Shown: one piece after another, positions 31,941 to 61,558 of the stretch
Position numbering within the stretch: the first letter of the stretch is position 1
Layout of the letters: each line of letters opens with the position of its first letter
Origin: Psococerastis gibbosa
Taxonomy: Eukaryota; Arthropoda; Insecta; Psocodea; Psocidae
Direction: 5' to 3'
Assembly (NCBI GenBank): GCA_963971405.1
Contig: OZ020487.1
Location: 39,715,039 to 39,779,038 of the forward strand
DNA: 64,000 nt
Program-made: the position numbers and the translations under genes
The notes under the pieces: generated by a model
Told to the model about the DNA's origin: nothing
The model's database searches: none
The model's input: the letters and a program-made list of their open reading frames with translations, nothing else

Positions 31941-32216
31941 TGCTGTCGGAGTTTGAGTTTTCCCGCGTAGAACTTCACACCGGAAACTTCCAGACCACTT
32001 CCGCTTACTGGCTCCCCACAGCACTGACTGAATGCATAGCCTAATACTCAAGCGTCTGGCTCTAGCCAATAGAAATAATCAATTTTCATGACACACATAT
32101 TAATAGCTACTTAGGTCTATGCGTGAACAAAAGTCATAACGACGCTACGCATGGACCTATTTGTATGCTCAAAGCAAATACAAAATATTTAGATGTCAAT
32201 GCAGTTCAACACGTAC

Positions 32217-32465
32217 AAGGGCGGATCCAGCGGAAAATTCAGGGGTGGGGGGGTCACAAGCAATGGCGGATCCACGGGGGGGGGGGGGGGGTCAGGGGGG
32301 TCGTGACCCCCCTAAATGAGTAAATTCATAAGATAGTTTCATACATAGTAAAAAAAAAATGAATAAAACTCAATTTTTCAACAAAAAAAATTACCTTTTA
32401 AACTTGCAAAAACCTTGTGACCCCTGCCCCCCCCCCCCTAAATTTTTGGCTGGATCCGCCCTTGA
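32217..32465. repeat. MITE with CAAGGGCGGATCCAGC ends
   Basis: CAAGGGCGGATCCAGC at the left is mirrored by GGCTGGATCCGCCCTTG at the right. G-runs of 7-15 on the left and C11 on the right. A second partial GGCGGATCCAC copy is nested near 32264. hAT-like ends are possible; no target duplication is clear. Confidence 0.8.
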
Positions 32466-32875
32466 TCACAAGTTGTGTGCGTAGCGCGCTGAGATAAGCT
32501 TACCATTAACGCAATGAAACAGGCGAAAGTATGACTTAACCAAGTACAGATACGAGTCCAGTTACAACAGATTGTTGAGGACTAAGTATTTTCTGTACGT
32601 ACAGTAGACCAACTGTTGATATCGACACAGTACATAACGATATCTATAATAATATCGCATCTACATACTCTCATCGCCAGTATATGCTATGTACATTGGT
32701 AACATAAGCTAAACATAGTATTATGTGGTCCAAATAGCAGTAAACTCATGAATGTATGGGCTATATTTAGCCTGCAGAACAGGCTTTACTCCAGATAATA
32801 TATAATGTCATTTATAATGGGTACAATATGCTACTATATATATAGCCCAGAACCATGACCTTAACGGTTATGAAC

Positions 32876-33023
32876 ATGGCCGTGCCCAGGCGGGTGGTCC
32901 ATGGGGTTCGGACCCCCCCCCCCCCACGAAATAAATTTTTGTATGGAAAGCTGTATGGTTTGAAGAATTTATCCATTAATTCAGTAATAAATTACGTAAA
33001 CAAATCAAAACCTGGACATGGCC
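32876..33023. repeat. MITE with GGCCGTGCCCAGG ends, copy 1
   Basis: GGCCGTGCCCAGGCGGGTGG at the left, CCTGGACATGGCC at the right, C14 run inside. Same family as 57021-57182. Confidence 0.8.
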
Positions 33024-33056
33024 TTGGTTATGAAGGTCTGATGGGAAATAGCTTCA

Positions 33057-33214
33057 GTAGCGGATCCACAGGGGGTGGTCATGACCCCCCCCCCCTAAAT
33101 ACGTAAATTAATTTACCTTAATTTTTAAAAGATTTCTCGGGAAGGAGGGGGTATAGGCTACACACTTACACATACATGTGACCACCCCCCCCCCCCTAGT
33201 TTTTCCGCCCTTGA
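33057..33214. repeat. Related GGCGGATCCA-type MITE, copy 2
   Basis: Begins GTAGCGGATCCACAGGGGG and ends TTTTTCCGCCCTTGA, with C11 and C14 runs. The ends resemble those of 32217-32465. Confidence 0.65.
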
Positions 33215-33230
33215 ACTGCTTAGGCATGTA

Positions 33231-34099
33231 ACATTTTATTGCTTTCCAATTTATACGTAGTATAAGGAAAGCTTTGTGATGGTCCACATTTTCGATTCCG
33301 AGATTTCAACTGATTTACACGTTTTAAGGTCCCAGGAACCCAAAAAAGTGATTTTTACGAAATGTCTGTCTGTCGCTGTGTCTGTCTGTTCATCGTTTTC
33401 CGGGCAAACTACTCAGTCGCTTTTGATGAAATTTCGCATGTAGGTTCACAAAAATCACACCTCGAGACCATTTATTTTTATTTTGGGCTAATTCAATTTG
33501 GGGGGTTTTATTCTCAAAAAACTCCAAAAAAAACGTCTAAAAAAAGTATTTCTCAAAAACGGCTCCAACGATTTCTTTTAAATTCACATAATATGTTGCA
33601 GTCGTTATTAATGTTGATAAAATGCGGGGAGTCGCTTGACCCTTTATAGTTTGCTTCTGGGGGTAAAAAAATAAAAATAACTAAATTTTTATGAAAAATG
33701 ACTAGCCTAAAAAATAATTTTTCTGCGAAACCTTTCTATCGATGATTTCTACCTTCAGGCATGTTTTATAGGTGTTAAATTGAGTAACGAAACCGGACAG
33801 GATGCTTTCTCAAAAAACTATTTGGTTTTGTGCAAAAAAATGTTTTTGAAAAAATGATACAAAATTCACGGTCAAATGCATTGCGTGCCCTGCCATTACT
33901 GCTGTGTGGTAATGTCTGACCTATCTAGAATTTACCTCAACTCCAGTGACGTCAGGTGGACATTCCCCCCCCCCCCTCCGAGATACCCGAAATGTTACTA
34001 TAGGAAAATTATTTACCATGAAATTGCTCATTTTCTCTATCTACTAATTGATAAATTGGAAAGCATGTTCGAGTAAACTCGGACCGGTTCTTTTCAAAT
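33231..34099 (+). repeat. ACATTTTATTGCTTTCC element, copy 1
   Basis: A ~870-bp non-coding repeat: terminal ACATTTTATTGCTTTCC, a GTGATGGTC...TTTTCGATTCCGAG block, TGTCTGTCTGTC stretch, CCGGGCAAACTACTC, then GCAAACTATAAAGGG-like sequence and GAGTAAACTCGGACCGG. Copies in reverse orientation at 36088-36480 (partial) and 37131-38211. Class unknown. Confidence 0.85.
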
Positions 34100-35322
34100 G
34101 TTGAAGACACTTGCGAGTGGCCTATAGGCCCATTATCAACTGTACACCACTAACTCTGGTAATGTTCTGGAACTTACTGTATATGGTTTGGTAAATTGGT
34201 TTAAATGGACGATAAGCCTACAGGTATATTATAGTTGTATATTATTATTATTATTTTCACGATTTATATTTTACTTAACTCTTCAATTGTTATGTTTTGT
34301 CCAATGTAATTGGTGTAAAACTGTATTGAACAAATGAAATTTTTTTAAAATTAAAAAATTAAATTAACAATTAAAATTAAATTAATATAAAAACCTACAA
34401 GTCTACCGGGTCATCAGATTGCCTTTTTTTAAACATGTTTAAAACCGATTTATTCTGAACATTAAAAAACACACTGCGAAATGTCTATAAACGCACCGGC
34501 CAATAAATCAATAATATACTGTATGGTAAGGTAAGGTGAAACATGCAATACTACAAAAAGACCCAGCACTTTGGAACTTCTAATAACATGCCTCTCAACA
34601 TACCTCATACCATCTGTATACCAAATGGATCTGTACTTATACATATTACTACTTTAAATTTTTAGTTCTTATATTGTTATCGGCACCTTGCCTCCACGTG
34701 CAAATTGGCTGCACAATGGCAAGGGACCCAAAGAAGATAAATGTATTATCTAAATTTATGTAACTGAATTTATTTTGGGAATTACACTATTATTATTATT
34801 ATTATTATTATATACGCACTGTATGAGGTAGCAACATGGGGCTCAAAGTAACAAAACTGGGGCAAATAAAGGTGCACCGATTTTTATTAAAGTTTAAATA
34901 AATGCTAATAAGTGTTTCACATCGTAGTTCTTATATAAATTTAGGTCTACATAATACGAACGTACAATATATAGTATCACACAAACACCGTGGCTACGAA
35001 CCTGAAGAAATTGTCATAAAACCCTATAAACACATCCTGCCATATTGTAACATGACTAGTCCTTTAGTGCATTATTCGAATACATTATAATTAGCCACAA
35101 CTAAGCACCTATAGGCAAGTTCTGTTTCAACATGATTTTGATGGCGGACAATTGATAAAAGATGTGCGGTGCCTTAGAGGCGATCGTTAATCGGAAGACT
35201 TCGTAAATATGTTGCATAAAAAAAGTCTTAGAAGTAGCCTGTAACGAGTCTAGGATTAGCTTAATCGGGGAAAAGAAACACATCATTAAGTGATAGCGTA
35301 CGGTATAGTGTTAAAACAATGT

Positions 35323-35542
35323 GTCAGGACACGTAGAGTAGTGGTACAGACTCCACAACGTTCACCCGCAAGGCTGTTGGTTCGAGTCTCACACTTGCTA
35401 CATTTTCTGGCCATGCTTTGGAGGGCATGTAAAGTAGGCGGTCCTGGGCCTTCGTAGTTGAGTGTAGGCTAAGCTTTATAGCCGTAACTCCGCTAGGTTG
35501 GCTTCGTAATATAACTAAAAAGTCAATATTTATTTATTTATT
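35323..35542 (+). repeat. tRNA-derived SINE, copy 1
   Basis: Head GTCAGGACACGTAGAGTAGT with pol III A box (TAGAGTAGTGGT) and B box (GGTTCGAGTCT), body CATTTTCTGGCCATGCTT...GGTTGGCTTCGTAAT, and an (ATTT)n tail. Same family as 37953-38165, 49669-49883 and a head fragment at 60061-60120. Confidence 0.9.
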
Positions 35543-36087
35543 CTATAAGTGAGAAACATAAAGACGTGACCACTAATTTCAATTTCCTACAATAGTTACT
35601 TTCCGCCAATCAAAATTTAAGTTGGTCGAATTCAGCTAAATTAATATCTTTTATAAGAGCCAACCGGATATAGGGGAAAACAAAATTTGATTTGAAATAT
35701 CAATCATAGAGCCCTAATTGGGATTTCATAAAAAAATTGAAGAAATGCTCCTCTACATTTTGATGTACATTGTGTAGCCGTCACCCAGTTATTGCATTTG
35801 ATTTTTCTTTAAATAACGGATGTCAGATCGAAGGAGTTCCAAGCCAGTGGTCAATTGGTTTTAGTGACAGCCACATTCTAGGGATCAAAATGTACAGGAC
35901 AATTTCTTCTATTTTTTGACATCTCATCTATAGCTCTACAGTCGATATTTCCTGTGCAATTGGATTATATTGATAAAAACGCATTAAATAAATAAATAAG
36001 AATTTATTTGCAAACAGACCTAAAAGTCCAATAAAATACAAATTGTGGGGGTGTCCGATAGGCTCATAATTAAACAAGCAACCCACC

Positions 36088-36480
36088 GCATTTTGTTAAC
36101 ATTAATAACGACTACAATATATTTGAATTTAAAAGAAATAGTTTGATCCGTTTTTGAAAATAATTTTTTTAGACGTTTTTATTTTTTTGAGAATAACCCC
36201 CCCCCCCCAAAAAAAATTCAGTTACCCCAAAATGAAAATTAAAAAATGGCCCGAGGTATGATGTTAGTGAACCTACATGTAAAATTTCATCCAAATCGAC
36301 CGAGTAGCCTACTTTGCCCGGAAATCGATGAACAGATAGAGCGACAGACAGAAATTTCGTAAAAACCACCTTTTTGGGTTTCTGGGACCGAAAAACGAGT
36401 AAATCCGTTGAAATCTCGGAGTCGAAAATTTTGACCATCACATAGCTTTCCTTATACTACGTTTAAATTGGAAAGCAATA
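36088..36480 (-). repeat. ACATTTTATTGCTTTCC element, copy 2 (partial)
   Basis: Reverse-orientation copy of the terminal ~390 bp of the 33231 element, including the ACAGACAGAAATTTCGTAAA region and GGAAAGCAATA end. It contains a C10 run. Confidence 0.8.
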
Positions 36481-37130
36481 AGCGTAACGATGGCTAGGCT
36501 ATTGTCAATAAACCAAGCTTTGTAAGCTATATAAAGCAGATATCTGTCTAAACCTATTACTTAGGTTGTCTTCAAACCGTTATACTCACTGACACTGATA
36601 TCAGACCTAACTTTAATAGGGTGATGCTGCTTGCATAAATGTCACACTAAACGTCCTATTGTCCCTAATCGTGATTCACGCTTTGCAAATAAGACAATGG
36701 AAATAACAATGGCCTGCATCTGCAGTAGGCTTAGACCAGGCCCGGCCTAGTGCCTCTAGAGACTTCCCATATGAGAATAATACTTTTTTTCCGTAATGAA
36801 ATAGTCCTTAACTGTGCGTCGTTTTGGAGCCTATACTGAGCTTGGCGAGGCGAGAGCCTTGCTGATTGTATGTTTTTATGTTAAAATAGGCAACGTGAAA
36901 CGAGAAGGAAGCGAAAGCAAAGTTTGAGCAAAGCATCGTAAGACAGCCACTCTAACTATTAAAAGGTACTGACATACTGTATCTAGATAATAATTAGTTC
37001 AATGGTAAATAATACACTACATGTCAGTTGTCCCAATAAAATGTAAAATGGGCTAGATACGGTAGGTTGTATAGGCTAACAATAATAAAACAATATGTTT
37101 TTTGAATGAAACAAAAATGAAAATATTAAA

Positions 37131-38211
37131 AAGAACCAGTCCGAGTTTACTCGAACATGCTTTCCAATTTATCAAGTAGTAGATAGAGAAAATGAGTAAT
37201 TTTATGGTAAATAATTTTCCTATGGCTAAATTTTCGATATCTGGGGGGGGGGGGGGTTGTCTACCCGACGTCACTGGAGGTGAGGTAAATTCTAGATAGG
37301 TCAGACCAACACATTACCACGCAGTAATAATGGCAAAGCACGCAATGCATTTGACCGTGAAATTTTTTTTTTCCCACAAAACCAAAAAGTTTTTTGCGAA
37401 AGCGACCTGTCCGGTTTCGTTACTCAATTTAACACATAAAACATGCCTGAAGGTAGAAATCACCGATCGAAAGGTTTAGCAGATAAATTATTTTTTAGTC
37501 ATTTTTCATGAAAATTTAGTTATTTTTATTTTTTTACCCCCAGAAGCAAACTATCAAGGGGCAAGCGACCCGCTTCATTTTTCATTCATTCATTCATTGC
37601 TGCATTTTGTTAACATTAATAACGAATACAATATATGTGAATTTAAAAGAATTCGTTGGCGCCGTTTTTGGGAAATAATTTTTTTAGACGTTTTCTTGGA
37701 GTTTTTTGAGAATAAAACCCCCCCAAATTGAGTTAGCGCTCTCGAGGTTTGATTTTTGTGAACCTACGTGCCAAATTTCATCAAAATCGACCGAGTAGTT
37801 TGCCCGGAAATCGACGCGCAGACAGACAGACAGACATACAGACAGAGCGACAGACAGACATTTCGTAAAAACCACTTTTTTGGGTTCCTGGGACCTCAAA
37901 ACGTGTAAAGGCGTTAAAACATAGAAATCGAGATTTTCGGTCATCACAAAGCGTCAGGACATGTAGCGTAGTGGTACGGACTTTCACCCGAAAGGTTGTT
38001 GGTTCGAGTCCCACACTGGCTACATTTTCTGGCCATGCTTCGGAGGGCATGTAAAGCAGGCGGTCCCGGGTCATCCTAGTTGAGTGTAAGAGAGGGCTTT
38101 ATAGCCCTAACTCCGCTAGGTTGGCTTAGTAATAGAAACAATAAGAAGTCATTATTTATTTATTTAAAGCTTTCCTAATACTGGCGTTTAAGTGGGAAAG
38201 CAATAAAATGT
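37131..38211 (-). repeat. ACATTTTATTGCTTTCC element, copy 3, interrupted by a SINE
   Basis: Full-length reverse copy of the 33231 element, split at 37952/38166 by the SINE. Aligns end to end except for a short CATT microsatellite (37576-37596). Confidence 0.88.
37953..38165 (+). repeat. tRNA-derived SINE, copy 2 (best preserved)
   Basis: Head GTCAGGACATGTAGCGTAGT with A box TAGCGTAGTGGT and B box GGTTCGAGTCC, body, and TTATTTATTTATTT tail. Flanked by direct AAAGC (37948-37952, 38166-38170). Removing the SINE plus one AAAGC restores the host element's TCACAAAGCTTTCC. Confidence 0.93.
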
Positions 38212-39169
38212 GACACAAAAGCTATCAGCTAGCAGGTGGTGGCCCAGATTAGGGTGATATGCGTTTTTCGCGGAAACGACAGGAGATATTAAAACTCCAA
38301 GAAATACACATAACCCTAGTATTTAATGTCACTTCTGATAGGACGAGAGACGCCGTACGGTACCAGAATTTTTGGGTTGTACGGCCTTAATTTCAGTAAT
38401 ATTTTCCATATTCACTTTGAAATACTTCGATACAATGAATAAAATAAAATAACTTAGTCAAGTATATTAAAAGTGGCCGGTTTCGGCACTAGGCGGACTA
38501 GGTCATCGTCAGGTTATACAGACATACTTTATGACAGTAAGTTATTTTATTTAGTACGGCAGTAGCTTTATTTATTTATTTTTTAATTCTGACAATGTCA
38601 AAAAGTTATATTTTGTTCTTGATAGATGGGATGCTGATTTGTTCAGAAAACAAAGTTGTATCTGTCTATGGTCTATGTCTATGATTGGCTATGACCACAT
38701 CAGAAAGGAACCAGCTGGGACGCAATAATATTCTCCGACCTGTCATAATGATAAGGAACTAGGCAAGGTCTAATTGGACGCCCTAGAAGCTTCATTCATA
38801 CATCATAGTAATGCCGTCTTGAAAAGTAGACCAAGCGGAAAACGGCCTGTTAAAATAAAACTTTACAATAGCCAACGAAAATAAGCAATAAGCAAGCAGC
38901 ACTCGCTGACCATCAGTGATTCATATCTGCTTTGTAAATGTAACACTCTTGAATATTTCAAGGCCGGCAGTTTGAAGTGTTTGTAGCCATGTGGCAGCCA
39001 CAAAATCGTACCAGACAAACATTTCTTATAATAGCAATTTGTAATTTAGTAACTTCATCAAATCCACGTCGTGCGACTTACAAGCACAGGGAGGAGAAAG
39101 AAACAAAGTTGTCTTTATAATCCATTTGGACGAGCTTTATTTGTAATTGTATTACTGTGTACCTCCGTT
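38212..39169. other. Intergenic, nothing recognised
   Basis: Between the interrupted repeat and the next foldback. No ORF with recognisable content. Confidence 0.4.
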
Positions 39170-39427
39170 AATTGAGGAGGTTATTTACAAACATGGCCAA
39201 TTCCAAGTTGTAGAATTTTTCAGGAGAGCGGATTTTCTGTTGAAAATTGCGTTAAGTTTATAGCTAACCCTAGACTTCTCAGCGCATCTGCGCGCAATCT
39301 GGCTGCCTTTGTCACTTTATTTAGCAACGTGCAGGTGGACATTAAAATTTTCTGCAAGGTCGGATCAAAACCTCATTTTGTGAAAAAATGGAGTTGGCCA
39401 CGTTTGTAACCAAGCTCCTCAATTGTG
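39170..39427. repeat. Foldback with TTAATTGAGGAGGTTATTTACAAAC arms (short)
   Basis: The left arm (AATTGAGGAGGTTATTTACA, then AACATGGCCAATTCCA) pairs with the right arm TGGAGTTGGCCACGTTTGTA...GAGCTCCTCAATT. About 40-bp imperfect arms, 170-bp loop. Confidence 0.7.
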
Positions 39428-39962
39428 TTATTGTGATTAAAATTTACTTTTCTTTACTAATACCACATAATACCTGTTATAAAAATTGATAGGCACGTTA
39501 TAGGACAATAATTCGCATACCGGTACTTGAAACTTGTACGACTTTCAATCATTTCAATTCAATACTGAAGAAAATTGGCAGCGGTAACACTATATAGGAC
39601 GCTTATTTCCGCACGTTCGGATAAGTCACTACCTACAATCAGCTAGTAGAAGACAATGTCGTATGACCTCTAAACTCACTTCTATTCAAGTCAGGTTGGA
39701 ATCCGAAGACGGCGGCTGGCTATGGGGTCTACTAGCATTCGAGGGAGACGAAAGGGCTGCCTGCCACCTAGCGGAAGACCATCTGGCCAGGTATCAACAT
39801 AAACTTCGCAATTCAAGAACGTCGTCATCAATTTTAGGGGTTCTCTTTTTCCTCTTATAGGCCCACTTAATGTATTAAGGTGGTACCTCAGACTCAACTT
39901 GACCTCCGAGGGATAACACGACTGCAAATTAAATTCATTATGCAGGTACAATAATTTTTGAT

Positions 39963-40342
39963 TTTAAGCCTGAGTGTTCAAAATGTTTTGTAAACAAAAA
40001 ATTATCGTTTTTTTTGACGAAATTAATTAATTGCTCGTTCCACAGCCACAAAGATGTAAAAGGGAACAGATGAAAAAATCTTAAAAAATACGTGTCTATA
40101 TCCCTTACAGATTTACAACTGTGCTCCAAAATGGGTTTAAGGCTCTTTATCCAATTTTTTTTAGGTAATAATATTTCAGTTCAGAAAATATAAACTTCCT
40201 GCGATAACTTGGATTTTTTATGAGTTTTTTATCTGTTCACTATGTTTACTTTGTATCTGTAGAATGAGCAATAAATTATTTTCGTCAAAAAATCAGCAAA
40301 ATTTCTTGTTTACAAAACATTTTGAACACTCAGCCTTAACCA
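39963..40342. repeat. Foldback with TTAAGCCTGAGTGTTCAAAA ends
   Basis: TTAAGCCTGAGTGTTCAAAATGTTTTGTAAACA is mirrored at 40307-40340. Inner arms pair across AATTATCGTTTTTTTTGACG/CGTCAAAAAATCAG. No ORF. Confidence 0.8.
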
Positions 40343-43310
40343 TTTCTTGTTATTAGTACTTTTGCTGCTAATAAATACCTACTAACATTTTTAATTGAAT
40401 TTGTGGTGACCAATTTTAATTATGATGGGTCCCTAGAAGCTAGGGTTCTTATGTATACTAATCCCTAAGCCGGTCTACTGGTAAGCTATTATTTCTGGAT
40501 TTTTTTCTGTCAAATTAGGAGAGAGGGTACATACAACGAAAATAGTTTTTGATTAACGATAATCTAATTAATCCATACAATATAATTGCAATTCCATTCT
40601 CATTCATAATTCTGGAAGATCATACTAAATTAACAAAATATAGCCAGTACACTAAATTAAATTTACAAAACTCATTAAGAGTAAAAATAAACCTAAAAAC
40701 TGGAGATTAAAATAACGCATAGGTCTATAGTTAATATTTTCCTAATTTCCTGCACAAGTGTCAACAAGTGTCAACTTCTGATCGAAGGCAATTTTTAATT
40801 TGAAAGCAGAGTCACTATCAGCGCGAAATTTGAACAGGTCATTGAACCATAAAAATTGAACTGAAGGTAAAATAACGGAATATCTTAGCCAACATCTAAG
40901 ACAATAAAGGGCACTTAACCATAAGCTAGGTATAGAGGTGAAATGTAGGGGGAAATGTCAAAGGTGGTCAAAGGAAATGTGACAGAGTTGTAGGGTTGCA
41001 ACATAAAAAATAAAATATTGGAAAATTAAAAACAAATAAAGCATTCAACAAGCAGGGCTGACAACAGAATCGAAGGCGCACTTAGCCTTGGGTCCTTTGT
41101 GATTTTAATGGCCTAATTTTCACTATATTCGGTTTATGGCTAGAACTTCCCACTTAATCTCGGTCACAACTGCCGAATCGTTGATTTACTGAGATGCGGA
41201 TGCTCAACTTATCCGTCTGGCCAATGTTGAAAACACTACATTTAAAACAGCAACCGCTTAAGTTGTATGCCTGAGCAAATTTAAATTGGAAGCCACGTCA
41301 TTTTTAAACATTTCTAATTGTATGGCAAAGATTCATCTAAACATTCACCCAAGCGCCTGCCAAGTGTCTTAATGCATGAACTGTTGAAGAAATTGTAAGA
41401 ATTTTAACATTATGCAGCTGTATTTTAAAACCTCCAGTTTTGAAACCGCCCACACTACAGTACGAACAGATTAAAAACAGAACATGCACTTAAAACTATA
41501 TTGCACAAAATTATTAAGTGTTAGTGAGGTATGGACGACATTTTTCTTAAATAAAGTGAATGCAATTTTATTTTCACATGTTGTAAGTATACCACTCACA
41601 TTTACATTGCTGCTTTGACATATGTTTTTAGAACCAGTTAACATAAATCTACGTTTAGTGTAGAAAAGAATGTTCTTAATGGAAAAACGATCTACTGCCC
41701 TTTATGTTATACAATAGTATTTTAGTAATTTCAATGCTGTAATTGGATAATTTTTTTGTGGAAATGGCAGTTAGGTATTTGACTTCAAAATCTAGCACCG
41801 GTAGCCTACAGTAGACATTATCTTTGGTATTTTTATATTTGGCATTTAGCTAATAGCATTTAGCTACTGTACCAGAGTATTATTATTATTATTATTAGTG
41901 TTCATTAGGTGTCCCAAAGGGACCAAAGACGTAGGCCACAAATGAGGGCCCATCGAACACCCTAATTAATTTTTACAACACAGTTTATCTCTCGAATACG
42001 GAACTGTGTCGCATTAGGTCAGCGACGGCAGAGAGGAATAATTCCACTTGTTCCTCTTCTATATACTGTACCAGAGTAAGAAATCTTTACTATTTAATTT
42101 TATGCTGCATAAGCTTGGTCTACATGGACTACATAATTACACTTGCTACTGCAATTTTCTTTTATTGGGTGTCAGTCTTAATAATTAATTAAGATTTTAT
42201 GAACCCTCCCACGTCATCCGTTTCTGCAATCCTTTCACTACACTTGGTTGTTGTACGAAATAATCAATATGTACTACGTCCAGACATAGTGGGGAAATAC
42301 TTACAGCATTAATCGCTGCGTATTAGGGTTTACTTTACGAACGCAGATAACAATGTTATGGGGAAAATCTTTTATCACATGCTTCATCAATCTATCGATC
42401 AAGATTTCCAGTGCAAAATGCAGATGCACAGCTTCAAAGAACAACCTTAGTTTTGTTGGCAAATCAACAATCTGGATCGTAAAAACTAGTAAATACGATT
42501 ATTTTCAATGTCGTCGATCATGATAGATAAACCAAGTTTGATCGTGTCTAACCACCTCAACACACACTAAGACTATGACGCTTAATATGGCTTAACAAAG
42601 GTTAAAGCCTTTTTCAGATCAACGGACAAACAAGGTTACCATTAACAATAAAAACAAACATAAATGCATGGGAACTATTACTAAAAAAAAGTATCATGCA
42701 ATTTTGGTGCATGGATTTTCTATTGCACTTAACATTTATCACACTTTTCCCTAACTATTAAAACAATGAAAAATGCAATGAAATTAAATATAGATAATGT
42801 AAGTTCATTTTAAATGCATCAGACGATAAATGATATAAATAAATCATAAAATATAACAAAATACTGTAGAATGCTTGGCCTTGGCGAACATCTAAGGATT
42901 AATACCAACCTAGGCAAGACTGCAAAAGTTTCAAGGTCAACGCCAATTTCTCAAATTATCTACTATAAACAAAAGAGCCCTTAAGGCATTGAAACGACCG
43001 TTAAAACAGAGATACTAATAACTGAACAGGCTTTCATTCAAACAGATATTTACTATTAATTTTAGCAGTCTGAAATTGCACTTGGGACTCATCAAAAGTT
43101 TCAAAGCTTGTTACAATGCATCGGATCAAAAATATTTGCAATATACACCCCACGCAAGTATATGTTATGAGAGCCTTTGTACAACAACAAAAACTAGAGA
43201 TGGTTCAAAAGGAGCTTATAAAGTGAAAGCCATGACATCAGCTAACATCTTTTTCGGGGGGTAACTGCTTGCAGTTAACATTCGAAGAAGCTCTGGTCAA
43301 TCAATCGAAT
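40343..43310. other. Long non-coding stretch 3' of TMEM184
   Basis: AT-rich, with an (ATT)n tract near 41879-41896. AATAAA motifs on the minus strand (for example near 41567) could end the TMEM184 transcript, but none can be singled out. No recognisable coding sequence. Confidence 0.4.
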
Positions 43311-43556
43311 GAAACTGTAGGGAGCCTTAAACTGCTTCCTGTTTCCCATTGGTATCTTAGGCCTTCAATTCAGCTAAAGAAGCCATAAAAAAGTTAGTGT
43401 ACTACTTTCCAGCCATCTTTATACATTTAACACTTGAAACTGTAGGGAGACTTAAGCTGCTTCCTGTTTCCCATTGGTATCTCAGGCCTTCAATTCAGCT
43501 AAAGCCATAAAAAAGTAAGTGTATTACTTTCCAGCCATCTGCATACATTTAACACT
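43311..43556. repeat. Tandem 125-bp duplication 3' of the TMEM184 stop
   Basis: GAAACTGTAGGGAG...CTGCTTCCTGTTTCCCATTG...CATTTAACACT occurs twice in direct order (43311-43435, 43436-43556) with a few mismatches. About 380-620 bases past the stop codon, so possibly 3'UTR. Confidence 0.93.
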
Positions 43557-43932
43557 GCAGCCGGCCTATACTACAGCGATTAGTATTATCTTATTCTTGG
43601 GGGTTAAAGATGTATACAAAACAATTTTGAATAGCACTTTACATTTTAAAATTATCAAGTTTACATTTATAATCCCAGGTTATGATTAATAATAATCACC
43701 TGCTGGTATTTTACTAATTTTCAAGGTTAAGCCCCATTCAGTCTGTCTGTGAAGATATCGTTCATTTAAGTACATTCTTCATTCAGTATATCGTGATACA
43801 CTGATGAGCAGTCGAAAATATTTTAAATAATTAATCATACATTTACTATAACAACAGTAGCATGTAGCCGCCAATAAAAAGGCTGGACCGGCACTGGTAA
43901 TAACGGAATCATGAAGTATCCTACACACTTGT

Positions 43933-61186
<17,254 letters not shown>

Positions 61187-61558
61187 TTAATGAAAATTTA
61201 ATAGTTAAGAAACTAACGAGTGACGTCACTTATTTTTTTCTGATTATGAAACGGCTCCACGAGAAAAAAAAATTAAACATCAGTGACGACACATTTAAGT
61301 CATTAATCAATCCAGTTGGCTCGTAAATGCATAGTGGATACCCTTAAGACATGATTTGTTGAAAACCTAACATAACCTTATCCATATCTGTAACCAGAGA
61401 CGTTTACACTATATTTAGCTTAGTACGCATTCACGAGGAACATGGCCGCGGTCGTATACCCAATCCATAACGCAATTTAAAAGAAGTTCAGGTTTTAACC
61501 TTCTTACAGCCACAGTTATGGTTAAGCGGTTATGTTACGTTTTCTATAAATCAGGCCT

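Noticed and set aside
31941-32069. Upstream in-frame Met for GPCR copy B (MARARRLS...)
   Set aside because: It would bury the signal peptide behind 43 charged residues, and the region is not open with a Met in copy A.
32855-33106. ORFs beginning MAVPRRVV here and at 56966-57154
   Set aside because: The shared peptide is simply the translated end of the GGCCGTGCCCAGG MITE.
35323-35400. Possible functional tRNA gene
   Set aside because: The A and B boxes are present, but the head does not fold into a full cloverleaf by eye, continues into a SINE body and recurs with the same body elsewhere.
39663-39951. Overlapping ORFs of 65 and 86 residues with a CAG|GTATCA donor-like site
   Set aside because: Codon content looks more gene-like than the surroundings, but I recognise no domain and cannot connect another exon.
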